Of a stretch of DNA of 64,000 nt, positions 36,083 to 47,124 are shown piece after piece (the stretch's first letter is position 1; each line of letters starts with the position of its first letter). This stretch comes from Ailurus styani (lineage: Eukaryota; Chordata; Mammalia; Carnivora; Ailuridae). The translations under genes and the position numbers were made by a program. Under the pieces are notes generated by a model that was not told the DNA's origin, made no database searches, and was given only the letters and a program-made list of their open reading frames with translations. Where the stretch lies: the NCBI GenBank assembly GCA_002007465.1, contig LNAC01001226.1:62001-126000 (forward strand), given 5' to 3'.

Positions 36083-36639
36083 AAGAACTCTCAAGAATCA
36101 GAAAAACTGTTATACACACAATTACTATTTATCACAATGAAATGATACAGAATAAAGTCAACAAAGGCAAAGGTACATGAGATGGTGTCCAGGAGAAACT
36201 AAGCACAAGGTTTCAGGTATTTTATCCCAGTGAAATTGCATGGTATCACCTAATTTCCCCCTAGTCGAGTGTGACAGCCTGTAAAAATACATAACAAGCC
36301 AAGGAAACTCACCTGAGTGTTGGTGTCCAGAGTTTTTATTTGAGGTCATTCGCATAAGACAGGTGTTTCTTGGAAATGTGTGGGTTTGAGCAACTAAGGC
36401 CTGCTGAGTTAACCCTTTCCTGCATGGTATTTTATATCTGAGAATTCTATTTTATAAAGTTCTTGCCTCACAGCATCTTGTAGTATCTATATAATTTTCT
36501 CATGGAAGAAGGGAAAGGACAAGAGAAAGTAACTATGATTATTTGGTGTCTACAGAACACCATGTTTAGAATTTACATAAATTATTTAATCTGTACAATA
36601 ATTTCATTAATGAAGTATCTCCTGCCGTAGGAAGCTACT
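36083..36639. other. Unassigned sequence
   Basis: Nothing recognised. Confidence 0.4.
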
Positions 36640-36655
36640 CTGTGTCTCTATTTTC

Positions 36656-36884
36656 TTTTTTTTTTTTTTAAAGATTTTATTTATTTGACACACAGAGAGA
36701 NTTATTCATTTGACACAGAGAGAGAGATTACAAGTAGGCAGAGAGGCAGGCAGAGAGAGAGGAGAGAGGAGGAAGCAGGCTCCCTGCTGAGCAGAGAGCC
36801 CAATGTGGGCCTCGATCCCAGGACCCTGGGATCATGACCTGAGCCGAAAGCAGAGGCTTTAACCCACTGAGCCACCCAGGCGCC
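36656..36884 (-). mobile_element. CAN-SINE, antisense, young mustelid-type, with an assembly join
   Basis: Complete head and body. The 16-bp target-site duplication 'ctgtgtctctattttc' is exact at 36640-36655 and 36885-36900. The tail region is duplicated around the N at 36701 ('ttatttgacacacagagaga' versus 'ttattcatttgacacagag'), so the true element is about 25-30 bp shorter. Confidence 0.95.
36701..36701. other. Ambiguous base N within the SINE
   Basis: It separates two copies of about 20 bp of the same SINE tail text. Confidence 0.95.
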
Positions 36885-36900
36885 CTGTGTCTCTATTTTC

Positions 36901-37433
36901 AACTAATTTCTTCAAATAATAAGGTTTATATTTTTCAGGTGTCATCACCTGAAATGCTGCTCTGAACTTACAATTTTAAGTTCCTAGCAGTCTTTTATAT
37001 AAAGCTGATGTTCTTTTTCTTATGTTTCATCTTTCTCGTGTTGCTATATCAGTTGACTGATCAGGTCTTTCTTGAAAATCTCTTCCCCATTAACTGTGTT
37101 TACTCTTTAATTTTCTTACATCTCTTCAGCTTACCCTTTGATGGTTTTACTCTTTTCTTCCCCACTTGCCATTCTGTTTGGTTTCTGGAAAAATGGAAGA
37201 TTAGATGTTTTGAAAATCCTCACACTGTAAAATGCTGGCTAAGATATTGCAAATGTGCTTTAAAATGTAGTTCTGAGCTTCAAGAACTCAAGAGCTTTCA
37301 AGAGATGGCATCTTTTGAATAATAAGCAGTTATTAATGCTTTGACTACCTGTAGAAGGTGGGGAGTTAGCATTTTGATAACCACATAAAAGAAAGAATTT
37401 AGGTTCAGAACTAGTGAGTAGAAACTTATACAC
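36901..37433. other. Unassigned sequence
   Basis: The 104-codon frame at 37008-37322 is Phe/Leu-rich with no recognised family and is probably chance. Confidence 0.4.
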
Positions 37434-37447
37434 AAAGCCAGGATTTT

Positions 37448-37639
37448 TTCTTTTTTCTTTTTTAAAGATTTTATTTATTTGAGAGAAGAGAGAGAGAGAA
37501 TGAACTTGGAAGAAGGACAGAAGGAAAGGGAGAAGCAGTCTCCTGACTGAGCAGGAAGCACCATGCAGGGCTCAATCTCAGGACCCCAAGATCTTGACCT
37601 GAGCCAAAGGCTTAATGGACTGAGACACCCAGGTGCCCG
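37448..37639 (-). mobile_element. CAN-SINE, antisense, old subtype
   Basis: 'aagattttatttatttgaga' to 'gacacccaggtgcccg'. The target-site duplication 'aaagccaggatttt' is at 37434-37447 and 37640-37653. Confidence 0.96.
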
Positions 37640-37752
37640 AAAGCCAGGATTTTCTAAGGGCTACACTGTCAGTTGAAGGATGGGCTAGGAAAAAAATAAT
37701 GAATACATCAGCAAAACAATCAAACAAAAAACCTGTAAGAAAGCATTTTGTT

Positions 37753-37919
37753 GGAACTCCTGGGTAGCTCATTTGGCTAAGGTCTGCCTTTGGCTCAGGT
37801 CATGATCCTAAGGCTCCCTGCTCAGTGGGGGGTCTGCTTCTTCCTCTCTGTCTGTCCCTCCCCTCTGGCTTGTGCTCTCTCTCTCTCTCAAATAAATAAA
37901 TAAAATCTTAAAAAAAAGA
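37753..37919 (+). mobile_element. CAN-SINE, sense, internally deleted
   Basis: 'ggaactcctgggtagctcat' to 'aaataaataaataaaatctt', missing the middle 'gggtcctgggatcgagccc'. The target-site duplication 'agaaagcattttgtt' is at 37738-37752 and 37920-37934. It faces the SINE at 37448-37639 across 113 bp. Confidence 0.96.
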
Positions 37920-37934
37920 AGAAAGCATTTTGTT

Positions 37935-38971
37935 TTGGCCTGAATTTAAAAACTTCTTCCCTGAGAATTCATAATCATAACTCTGTACCCACTTAAGTTT
38001 AGCATTTGCATTATACTACTTTCATGATTTTGGAAGACTTCAACCTGAGATAGTAACATATAAAAAGTAGTCTTATGGTGGTACCATCCATAGGGTGGTT
38101 GGCAGAAACAAAAATCTCTATCCTAGTCCTCAGAAGATTCTCAGAAATAAACCCTGCTGAACATGAGTTCACAATCTACAATTAAAAAGTGCACAAATAA
38201 ATAACATATCATTTTTTGGAAAAGGAATAAACATCAGAATTAGACCTCTTCCAAGAACTTATGAAAATAGAACTATCAGATATAGACTACCATATAAGCC
38301 TATGTGTTTCCTAAAGTTATAGAAACTATATAGTTTATTTTCCACATGGATATACTTTTCTAAATGAAATAGGCCACTGTGAATAATTACACACAGGACA
38401 AAGGTACTAATCTGGCATTGTGCTAATCTGATCCTGTTCTAGGCTAACTGAAATATATGGTCATGCCATCTAAAATAAATCACCCTACAGGTTTTTTACG
38501 TTGGCTTACCTATATATCAGTGAAATAATAAAATCCATTTATATAAATTTAAGCAGTAAATTCTTATGCTATTGCTATTACTCCTTTGACATAGATATTT
38601 CTACTACTATGTTTGCAAAAGACACATAATAAAATGTTGAATAATGGGTGAATAGGAATCACTCACGTAGTGATATTGAATTAGAAGAAATATTGGGAAT
38701 TTGTATTCTGTAACCAGTATAATAAATAAATACATAAAGCACAAAATTCTTATCTCTTTAGCTTTATTATGGCCTAAACCTTCCAAATTTTTAGGTTTGA
38801 GTAAAGCAAGAAAAAATTAGTAGTAGTAAAAAGTATGGAACATCCTTGATTTTTTTATGTGATTATATGAATCATTTTATTTCTCTGTTCATAGATATTG
38901 TTTGATGTACAAATTGATTTGAAGTCCCTTGTAAGTAATGTTCTGGCAGCTGATTGGGAACCTCTTCTTTT
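37935..38971. other. Unassigned AT-rich sequence
   Basis: Nothing recognised. Confidence 0.4.
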
Positions 38972-39110
38972 TTTTTTTTAATTTAAATTCAATTAGCCAA
39001 CATATAGTACATCATTAGTTTCAGATGCAGTGTTCAATAATTTATCAGTTGCATGTAATACCCAGTACTCATCACATCATATGCCCTTCTTAATATAATA
39101 TACTTCCCTT
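38972..39110 (-). mobile_element. L1 3' end fragment, antisense
   Basis: 'aattcaattagccaacatat', 'agtttcagatgcagtgttca' and 'gtaatacccagtactcatca' are the reverse complement of the L1 3' UTR. It is severely 5'-truncated. Confidence 0.85.
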
Positions 39111-39233
39111 GGAGAACAGAATAGACATCCAAATAGAATTTCCCAAAGCCCAGGGGGTATATGGAATTAGACTTGTTTTTGTGTTAGTGAGGGAGTAGAA
39201 ACAAATTAGAGTCTTAGTATTCTTCTTTTACTT

Positions 39234-39757
39234 CAGGGTTTGGCAAACTAAGGCCTACAAATGAAATCCATCTATTTTTGTATGGGCATGAGCTTAAAGT
39301 CATTTTGCATTTTTAGATATTAGAAAAAGAAAAAAAACTCAAAAGAAGAACACCATTTTGTGCCAAATTATATGAAATTCAAATCTCAGTTTACATAAAT
39401 AAAAGTTTTATTGGTAAATAGTCATGCTCATTTGTTTGCAAATTGTCTATGGCTGCTTTTGTGTTACAATGGCTGAGTTGACCAGCTGCAACAGAGATCA
39501 TTAATTTATCTTGAGCCCTTTACAAAAAAAGCTTGTTAGGGCGCCTGGGTGGCTCAGTGGGTTAAAGCCTCTGCCTTCGGCCCAGGTCATGATCTCAGGG
39601 TCCTGGGATCAAGGCCCATATCGGGCTCCCTGCTCAGTGGGGAGCCTGCTTCCTCCTCTCTCTGCCTGCCTCTCTGCCTACTTGTGATCTCTCTCTCTCT
39701 GTGTCAAATAAATAAATAAAATCTTTAAAAAAAGGAAAAAAAAGCTTGTTAACCCTT
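39234..39757. mobile_element. hAT-type (Charlie/MER) non-autonomous DNA transposon
   Basis: The left end 'cagggtttggcaaactaagg' and right end 'gcttgttaacccttg' form diverged terminal inverted repeats. The interior 'ataaaagttttattggtaaa', 'aattgtctatggctgctttt' belongs to a common mammalian hAT MITE. It is split near its right end by the CAN-SINE at 39539-39736. The exact subfamily is not assigned. Confidence 0.65.
39539..39736 (+). mobile_element. CAN-SINE inside the hAT element, young mustelid-type
   Basis: 'gggcgcctgggtggctcag' to the AATAAA tail, near consensus. The 15-bp target-site duplication 'aaaaaaagcttgtta' is at 39524-39538 and 39737-39751. Confidence 0.97.
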
Positions 39758-40240
39758 GATCTATGTGATGAGGAAAATAACATGTCCTTCCTCATCCCTC
39801 CTTTTTGTTCTCTTTTATAATGAGATTTTTTCACAAATTAGTCTTGTCAGGAAAGCTTTGGCTAGTATTATAAGTCACTGAGCAATTCAATTTCCTTTCA
39901 ATGCACTAACCTTTCTATTCTTTCTAACATATAATTCTAATATCTGACATCCTTAGTGCACTTTCATAACTTTCCTTCTCATTGAATTATATGAACAATG
40001 TCCAAATAATAGCATTCACATTAAAACTACAAGACATATTTTAACATTTCATATTTATGGAGGGTTTATCTTCCCCCATAATAGTAATACTCTAGGTTTG
40101 TGCTTCCAGTTTCAGATAATTCAATAAGAATCAAGGATGCAGGTGCTTTCCTTCTTTCTGATCTATGAATCTCAGAAATCTTGTACTTCATGGTAGCAAG
40201 AAGCTGCAGCAGCTCTAAACATCATGCTCTTGTATGTCAT
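39758..40240. other. Unassigned sequence
   Basis: Nothing recognised. Confidence 0.4.
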
Positions 40241-40244
40241 TGAA

Positions 40245-41707
40245 CAAATGTGGGAATGAAAGACCTAAATGTGAGACAGTAAAGCACTGAAATTCTAGAG
40301 GAGAACACAAGCAGCAACCTCTTGGAAAACATTGACCATAGCAACTTTTTACTAAACATGTCTCCAGAGGCAAGTGAAACAGAAGCAAAAATGAACTATA
40401 GGGACTTCATCAAGATAAAAACTTCTGCACAGCAAAGTAAACAATCAACAAAGTAAAAGGCAACCAATGGAATGGTGGAAGATATTTGAAAATGTCATGT
40501 CTAATAAAGGGTTAGTATCCAAAATCCACATGTATAAAATTCAACACCCAAAAAACAGATAATCCAGTTAAGAAATGGGCAGAAGACTTGAATAAATGTT
40601 TTTCCAAAGAAGACGTCCAATCCAGATGGCCAACGGACACATGAAAATTTGCTCAATATCACTTATTGCCAGGGAAATGCAAATCAAAACTTCAATGAGA
40701 TCTCACCGCACACCTGTCAGAATGGCTAAAACTGGGGCACCCGGGTGGCTAGGATGGTTAAGCGTCTGCTTTTGGCTCATGTCATGATCTTAGGGTCCTG
40801 GAATCGAGCCCCACATCGGGCTCCTAGGGAGCCTGCTTCCCCCTCTGTCTCTGCCTGCCTCTCTGCCTGCTTGTCATCTCTCTTCCTGTCAAATAAGTCA
40901 ATAAAATCTTTTTTTTTTAAAGAATGACTAAAACTGACAACTCAGGAAACAGCAAATGTTGGCAAGGATGTGGGGAGGGGGGAACCCTTTTAACACTGTT
41001 GGTAGATAGGGAAACTGGTGCAGCTACTCTGGAAAACAGTATGGAGGTTCCTCAGGAAGTTAAAAATGAAACTACCCTGTGACCCAGCAGTTACTCTAAT
41101 AGGTATTTACCCAAAGGATACAAAAAAATACTGATTTGAAGGGATACATGCACTCCAATGTTTATAGCAGCATTATCAACAATAGCCAAACTATAGAAAG
41201 AGAGCAAGTATACATCGGTTCATGAATGGATAAAGAAGATGTAGTATATATACACAATGGACTATTACTCAGCCATCAAAAAGAATGTAGTCTTGCCATT
41301 TGTAACAATGTGGATGGAGCTAGAGTGTATTATACTAAGTGATATAAGTCAGAGGAAGACAAATACCATATGATTTCACTCATATGTGGAATTAAAGAAA
41401 CAAAACAGATGAAACATAGGGGAAGAAAAAAAAAGATTGTAAGGCAAACCATAAAAGAGTTTTAACTATAGAAAACAAACAGGGTTCCTAGAGGAGAGGT
41501 GGGTGGGGGATGAACTAAATGGGTGATGGGTATTAAGAAAGGCATTTGTGATGAGCAATGGATATTATGCACATAATGGATATTATGTGAGTGATAAATC
41601 ACTGAATTCTAATCCTGAAACTAATATTACACTATTATGTTACTAATCAGAATTTAAATAAAAACTTGAAATTACCAAAAAGAGAGAGAGAGAGAGAGAG
41701 AGAGAGT
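40245..41707 (+). mobile_element. L1 3' end with a nested SINE and GA tail
   Basis: It starts in late ORF2 ('gtgagacagtaaagcactga', 'gaccatagcaactttttac') and passes 'aacagtatggaggttcctca' and 'ggatggagctagagtgtatt'. It ends with an A-rich and (GA)n tail (41681-41707). It is better preserved than the other sense L1s but not open. Confidence 0.92.
40734..40922 (+). mobile_element. CAN-SINE inside the L1, sense, young mustelid-type
   Basis: 'ggggcacccgggtggctagg' to 'aataaaatctttttttttta'. The target-site duplication 'aatggctaaaact' (40721-40733) matches 'aatgactaaaact' (40923-40935) with one change. Confidence 0.96.
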
Positions 41708-41714
41708 TAGGGAT

Positions 41715-41875
41715 TTGGCAGCATGGATTAAAACACCAACATTGCCGCTCTCTATAGTTGTGGGACCTTGAGCAAGTTGCTTAATAATCTTTTGACTTAC
41801 TCATTCAATAAATGGATATAATAAAAGTACCTACTATGAGGTTTTGAAGCTTAGCTTAAATGATGTATTTCAGTG
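41715..41875 (+). mobile_element. MIR SINE, sense
   Basis: 'gtgggaccttgagcaagttg' with 'cttaataatc' and 'aataaaagtacctactatga' follow the MIR core and 3' part. Confidence 0.75.
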
Positions 41876-42129
41876 CATGGGAGACTATTGGTTGGCTAAC
41901 ATCACACTTCATTCCCACTCCCACCCCCCTTGTCTTTTTCTCTGTCCACTCTAAAAGCTGAAAAAGCTAACTACTCTCTTTTCCATCCTTCCTTTCAGTT
42001 ATGGTTGATGATGTAATCCTGTTTGGACAATGAAACCTAAAAAGTTTTTTGGGGGTATTTCTATGAAAGGTTATGGTTTTTATACAAAAACAGAGAGATT
42101 GTTCATGCTGTCTTTTCCCCATTTTTACT

Positions 42130-42600
42130 GACTTAAAAATGAATTTATTCATGTATTTAACTTAACATATTTGTTGAGTGCCTACTATGAGACAGACACT
42201 GTTCGAGGTGCAGGGGACATATCAGCATATAAAACATATAAAAAGCCCTTATCTCATGGAACCTGCTGGGAAGAGAACCATTAAAAAATAAATATATAGC
42301 CTCTGAGAAGATGGTAATTCTATAAGAAATAAGGAGGGAATAGCCCTGAGAATGCTGGGAGCTCAGTGGGTACAGATATTAAGTGATCAGGATAGGCTTT
42401 GCTGAGTTACTTTCAAGCAGAAATCTGAGAGAAGTAAAGGTATGAACAATGTGAATAAGTAAGGAAAGAGTATTCCAGCCGAGGGAGCAGCCAGTGCAGA
42501 GGCCCTGGCCTGGAAATGTGCCAGATAAAGAGGTCAATTATGATTGAAATGAGTGAGGGGAAGAAAAGGGAGGGATGAAATTAGAGATAGATGTGAGAAC
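42130..42600 (+). mobile_element. Ancient mammalian interspersed repeat, family not named
   Basis: 'gttgagtgcctactatgaga', 'cactgttcgaggtgcagggg', 'gagtattccagccgagggag' and 'gtgcagaggccctggcctgg' are a very common ancient mammalian repeat text. I do not assign the RepBase name. Confidence 0.65.
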
Positions 42601-44547
42601 TACATTGTGGCAGCTCTCTTACCAGCATGAGAGAACAGCTGATTGAATCATTTACACACGTACTCTGACTTTGTTGAGCAGTTGAACCATCCCTAGAAGC
42701 CATCTGACTCAAGACTTCTTATTATGTGAAAGAAATAGTTATACATTTGTTTTAGCCACTAGATGAGTTTTTCTGTTACTTGTGGACAAAATCACTTCTA
42801 ATTGACAAAGATTCTTGGTGTAATGGCTGGAATATGCAAGTGCCCAGGGGATGTTAGCAAATATGTATGTGTCTTAAGATCAGGCAATCTCATACTGTTG
42901 GAAGTAAGTAGATGTTTAGAAATAACAGTGATAAAAGTTCCAGTAGATACAGTAAACAGAAAATAAAATAGGGTATTTTAAGAACTTATGAGTTCTCTAT
43001 TACTGTGATAATTTGTGAGCTATCTTAGAAGGGCACAAAGGGTTGAGTCTGCTGTCCCCTGTGCCATACTAGGTAAACAGTAGTTAAAAAAGGATGGCAC
43101 CAATGCTGTCAGTATAATTTGTTTAAGCTCTTGAAAAGTTTTCTTTTATCCCTCTACTAGTCATTGATAGCCTTATAATTTAGCTGACTAGATTTTGAGT
43201 ATGATTTTATCTTACCACGTTACCCACTATCTGCTAAAACCTGGCGCAAACGTGAATCAGGACTTTGGTCTTTTGTATGTACTATAGGCTGAAATAAAGC
43301 TACTTCCCAGTAGTTTTCTTCATGGATAAAGTTTTTTTCCTTCTGGCAATAAGAACTTGCTGGAGAGGTTCAGCTAAGTTGAATAATCACATTTCAAGTA
43401 TATTGCAGAAAGAATTCCTTTGGGTAAAGCCTGAAACAGATAATTTTATAGAACTTTTATATTTAAAATCTATGGATTAAAGTATGAATATAATTTCATC
43501 CAAGTTATTAGGGCATTGCTTTAAAACTTATTTTAGGGTGGCCTTTAACTTAGTAAGCGAAAGATACAAATTGGTATGGTTTTATGTGTATACATTATAA
43601 CAATATATTGAAAGCTCAACAATAAATTTTTGGTCCTGTCTGTAATTCTCATGAGTGTATCTGTTTCATAACTTTTTATTCAGCCACAATTCATCTGTCA
43701 TTATCAAATGACCATCTTTATAAAGAAAACAAAACCTGATGTAAAGGTTAAAACATTATGTAGATATGGACAATTGGAACATCCAAGAACTTTTAGAGAA
43801 AAAGATGAGGTACATAAACCCAAAAGATAAATTATCTCAAATGACTGTCATCTTCTCATACTACATTTTCTATAGAGGATTAGAAATCCAGATGTTAAGA
43901 TTAACTCTTTGTTTTTCAAACAAATATTGAATTGCAATGTAATTTTGAGAACCTTCATTCTGTTACTCTTAACTGCTATTTAATTGACTCAGAAATATTT
44001 TGTAAAGATAAAATCATACAGAATGAATTTTTTAATGCAAATACTGTATGAACTTTTCCTGTTTTCATAGCTGCTTTTAATCTAGGTTCACTGAACAATA
44101 TGGTTCCATATAAATCAGCATAAAACATTTTATTCATTCAAGTTTTTGCTAAGTTATAATAGAATACATTGTTTTCCCATAGATATAAAGATAACAGATT
44201 TTCTGACATTTTATTTATGACAATCTAAATTATACTAAAAATTTTTCATGGTAAAAGTGTTTAATGAGCTTTATCAAGCTATAATATTTATAATTGTAGC
44301 ATAGTTTAATGGTTTGGGGAATATATGAGATGATTTCATGAAATAAATTGACTAAAGGGAAAATGAAGAAGAAAAAATATCTTTAGTTTTTTAAAAAATA
44401 TCTTTTGTACAGAAATTAACACATAATTTTATAGATTGATTTAAAAAGGAATAAAATTAAATATACCATAATTGCTCTTTATTGATGTGAATTTGATGTA
44501 TTGGACCAATTGAGAACACTTTTGTATACAATGTTATTCTCATTTTT
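42601..44547. other. Unassigned, apparently single-copy
   Basis: No repeat recognised over nearly 2 kb. No exon is convincing before the candidate at 44548. Confidence 0.4.
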
Positions 44548-44633
44548 ATGCAGAGGGTTCTGAAAGACCAGATAAGGATGACTTAAATTTGACTGAAAGC
44601 AGTTCTGGCATAGGCCCTAGTTTTGAAGTGTCA
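44548..44633 (+). CDS. Candidate exon, possibly terminal; product unknown
   Basis: A tract ending TTCTCATTTTTATGCAG is followed by a single open frame of 27 codons closed by TAA. The peptide runs GSERPDKDDLNLTES, then SSGIGPSFEVSI. Its acidic and serine-rich composition looks coding, and the other two frames close within about 35 bases. It lies in non-repetitive sequence on the same strand as the STPGR exon. GIGPSFE faintly resembles a degenerate STPGR unit, and a weak donor-like GTGTCA follows GAA. If spliced there it would be phase 0 and could not join directly to the exon at 62246, which needs phase 1. The alternatives are an alternative last exon, a decayed exon, or chance. No AATAAA is seen close downstream. 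Confidence 0.3.
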
Positions 44634-44640
44634 ATATAAG

Positions 44641-45589
44641 TTTATAAATTATACCATATTGTAGGTGCATTTCTTAAACCTGTTCTTAAACCATTACTTA
44701 ATAGTTTGTTTTTTAGATTAAGTGAATAGGTGATTTTATAAGGAACGATTTCTGGAAGTATCAACTCAGTAACTCTATTAACTAAGAAAGAGAAATTTCA
44801 TTGGTAATTGGAATAACACTTTTAAAAGAATTATGTTGCTCTTTTATGTGAAAAACAGGTGGTAAAGTGGAAAAAGGAATTTATTGGAGGATTCTATTTG
44901 AACCTTATAATTTTATTTAATTTTCTGAACATAGTAATAATCACCTGAAACAAGCAAAACTATTATTAAAATTTAAAAATGAACTATTTTGGTAAATGTT
45001 TGATAAAATTAAAAAATATTTGTGGAAATTTAATATACATGAATAAGGAGTTAATATTGCTCTTCCCTACTCTACTCCCCTATCCTCCAATAATTAAAGA
45101 GCTATTTGATATCAAGATAAGGCTACACAGTAGTCACGTAGGGGCTTATTCTACATTATTTGGAATAGTACACATTATATGTTCTGAGTAGAATAGATAA
45201 GTTGTTTAGTATACTGTATAGGAAATAATGTTGTAGGAAAAAAAGAATACTATCTAAGAAGTTGTTTTCATTATTGTATATATGGGAAGATGAGTGGTTC
45301 AAGAGTCTTCTGAAACACAGCTCTTGTCCTACCATATCCAAACTTACCAACATTTCATGGCTAACTGTTGACTATTATGTAAGTGCAAAGACTTCAACTT
45401 ATATATTATGGCCACAAACTTTCCATTCTAAACTTTTCCATTCTCTACTCCCCCCTTGTATTCTTCTATGTATCATCTAATGAAATTACACTATTCAGTT
45501 TCCAAACCATGCCTCATGATGTGCTATATAAAGAAGTTGAGTATGTTTTTTCTTTCACCTGGAAATAGTTTGTACCTATTTAACAAAAT
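44641..45589. other. Unassigned, apparently single-copy
   Basis: Several short frames on both strands at 44979-45568 overlap each other and show no family motif. Confidence 0.4.
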
Positions 45590-45860
45590 TCTACTCATTT
45601 TCTAGGCCTATCTCAAATGTCCTCTTTTACAAAATCTTTTCTTATTCTGCCAACCAGATGAAATTTCTCTCTTTCAGAGCCCCATAGAATAGTACTAATC
45701 TTATTCTATCCTACAGTATAGGCATATGTGCTTTTGTCTCATTTCCTCTTTCTTCTCTACTGGTATTTCTTTGAGGTAGGACTTTGTTATTTTTCCTCTT
45801 TGTATCCCCTGTAGCACCAAGATGCTAAATGAATTAGGACCTTATTGAACAGAAGATTTA
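45590..45860 (+). mobile_element. L2 LINE 3' fragment
   Basis: 'tcttttacaaaatcttttct' corresponds to the L2 'caggaagccttccctgacc' area. It is followed by 'ggtatttctttgaggtagga' with 'ctttgttatt' and 'tttgtatcccctgtagcacc' in L2 order. Confidence 0.7.
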
Positions 45861-47081
45861 AGATAATGAGAATCTTCCTTAACTTTGGTTTCTACAGATT
45901 AGCCTTTCACAATATAAAATGAAAGATCAACTATTAATAGGTGAGAAAAGCTCTGAATAGTTTGGAAACAAATGATCTTATCTTTAGTTTATCATAGTCT
46001 TCCAAAATAATGATTTAAAATTTAGATTTCCTTGGTTGTGTAAATAAGATGAAGTCAGTGTGAAGAAGACAATGGTCAAGATATAAATATTTCTCTAAAG
46101 CTTGGAGCTGAGTGTATTTCATCTGATCTCAAAGATAACCACTTTGTGCAGTTACACAATTCTAGGTGGAGGATAGTAGATAACCTTTGGGCAACATCAA
46201 TCTAAAAGAATGGTTATTGTTCATAATGCAACCGAAATGTAGTTTTTAGCTCTTGATTCTCTGTAATGCATACCTTAAAAAGAAACAAAACAATCCTCTA
46301 CTTTTACCAAAAAAATGTTTGGTAGCTTCTCTTACTATCTCTCTTTCAATTCATGCCTGAAACAAAAAAGCTACTTTAAAACAAATTGACTGTATGAACG
46401 ATATGTTTCTGGACATTTTTGATAAATCTTATCAGTCTTGTCTGGTTTCTTTAGTATTTTTCCTGTGACCTTTTACCTAAATTCCTTCCTTGCTATACTT
46501 CTTTAGGGGGTTTATGATGTTGGAGGCATCCTGGTTTTGGGTCTTCCATCTGTGGGCTAGTTCCAGTTCACCTCACATACCTTGTTCAGTGTTTCAAGCT
46601 TCTGGTTATATAGGAGAGAAGTCCTCCTGTATATATAGAGAGTACCCTCCACCAGCCCAAAGTCGTAGTTTGTAAAGTTCACATTATTATCACACAGAAC
46701 ATATCTAGTATCAGTTTCTGACACATTTTTATTTCAGTAATGGTTGCCAAAATTAATACTGAAGTTCCAGCTGAATCACCCATCTAGGTAGCTTCATCAA
46801 AATAAAAGGAACTATAATGACACAAGTTATAGTCCAAGTTATAGTCCATTCTCCAACTTTGAAAAGTAATCAAAGTCATATATTCTTCCTCATCATCTAC
46901 CAGCATCCATCAGATCTTCCTCTGACTCTTGATAACAGGTGCTTTCTTTCCAGAAATTACTTAAAGGCACAAGTCATTAGAAATGAGATGAGGATTTTAA
47001 GATCTAAAGTTATGCACTATTTTCTCTTTCCTCAATTGGGCTTAAGAATTCTGTCTTCTATCTTCTGTCTCTCTTTTTCTG

Positions 47082-47082
<1 letters not shown>
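45861..47082. other. Unassigned sequence
   Basis: Nothing recognised. A 131-codon frame at 46817-47212 owes its length to the CA repeat (Thr-His run) and is not a gene. Confidence 0.4.

Positions 47083-47121
<39 letters not shown>
47083..47121. repeat. (CA)n microsatellite
   Basis: About 19 perfect CA units. Confidence 0.97.
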
Positions 47122-47124
<3 letters not shown>

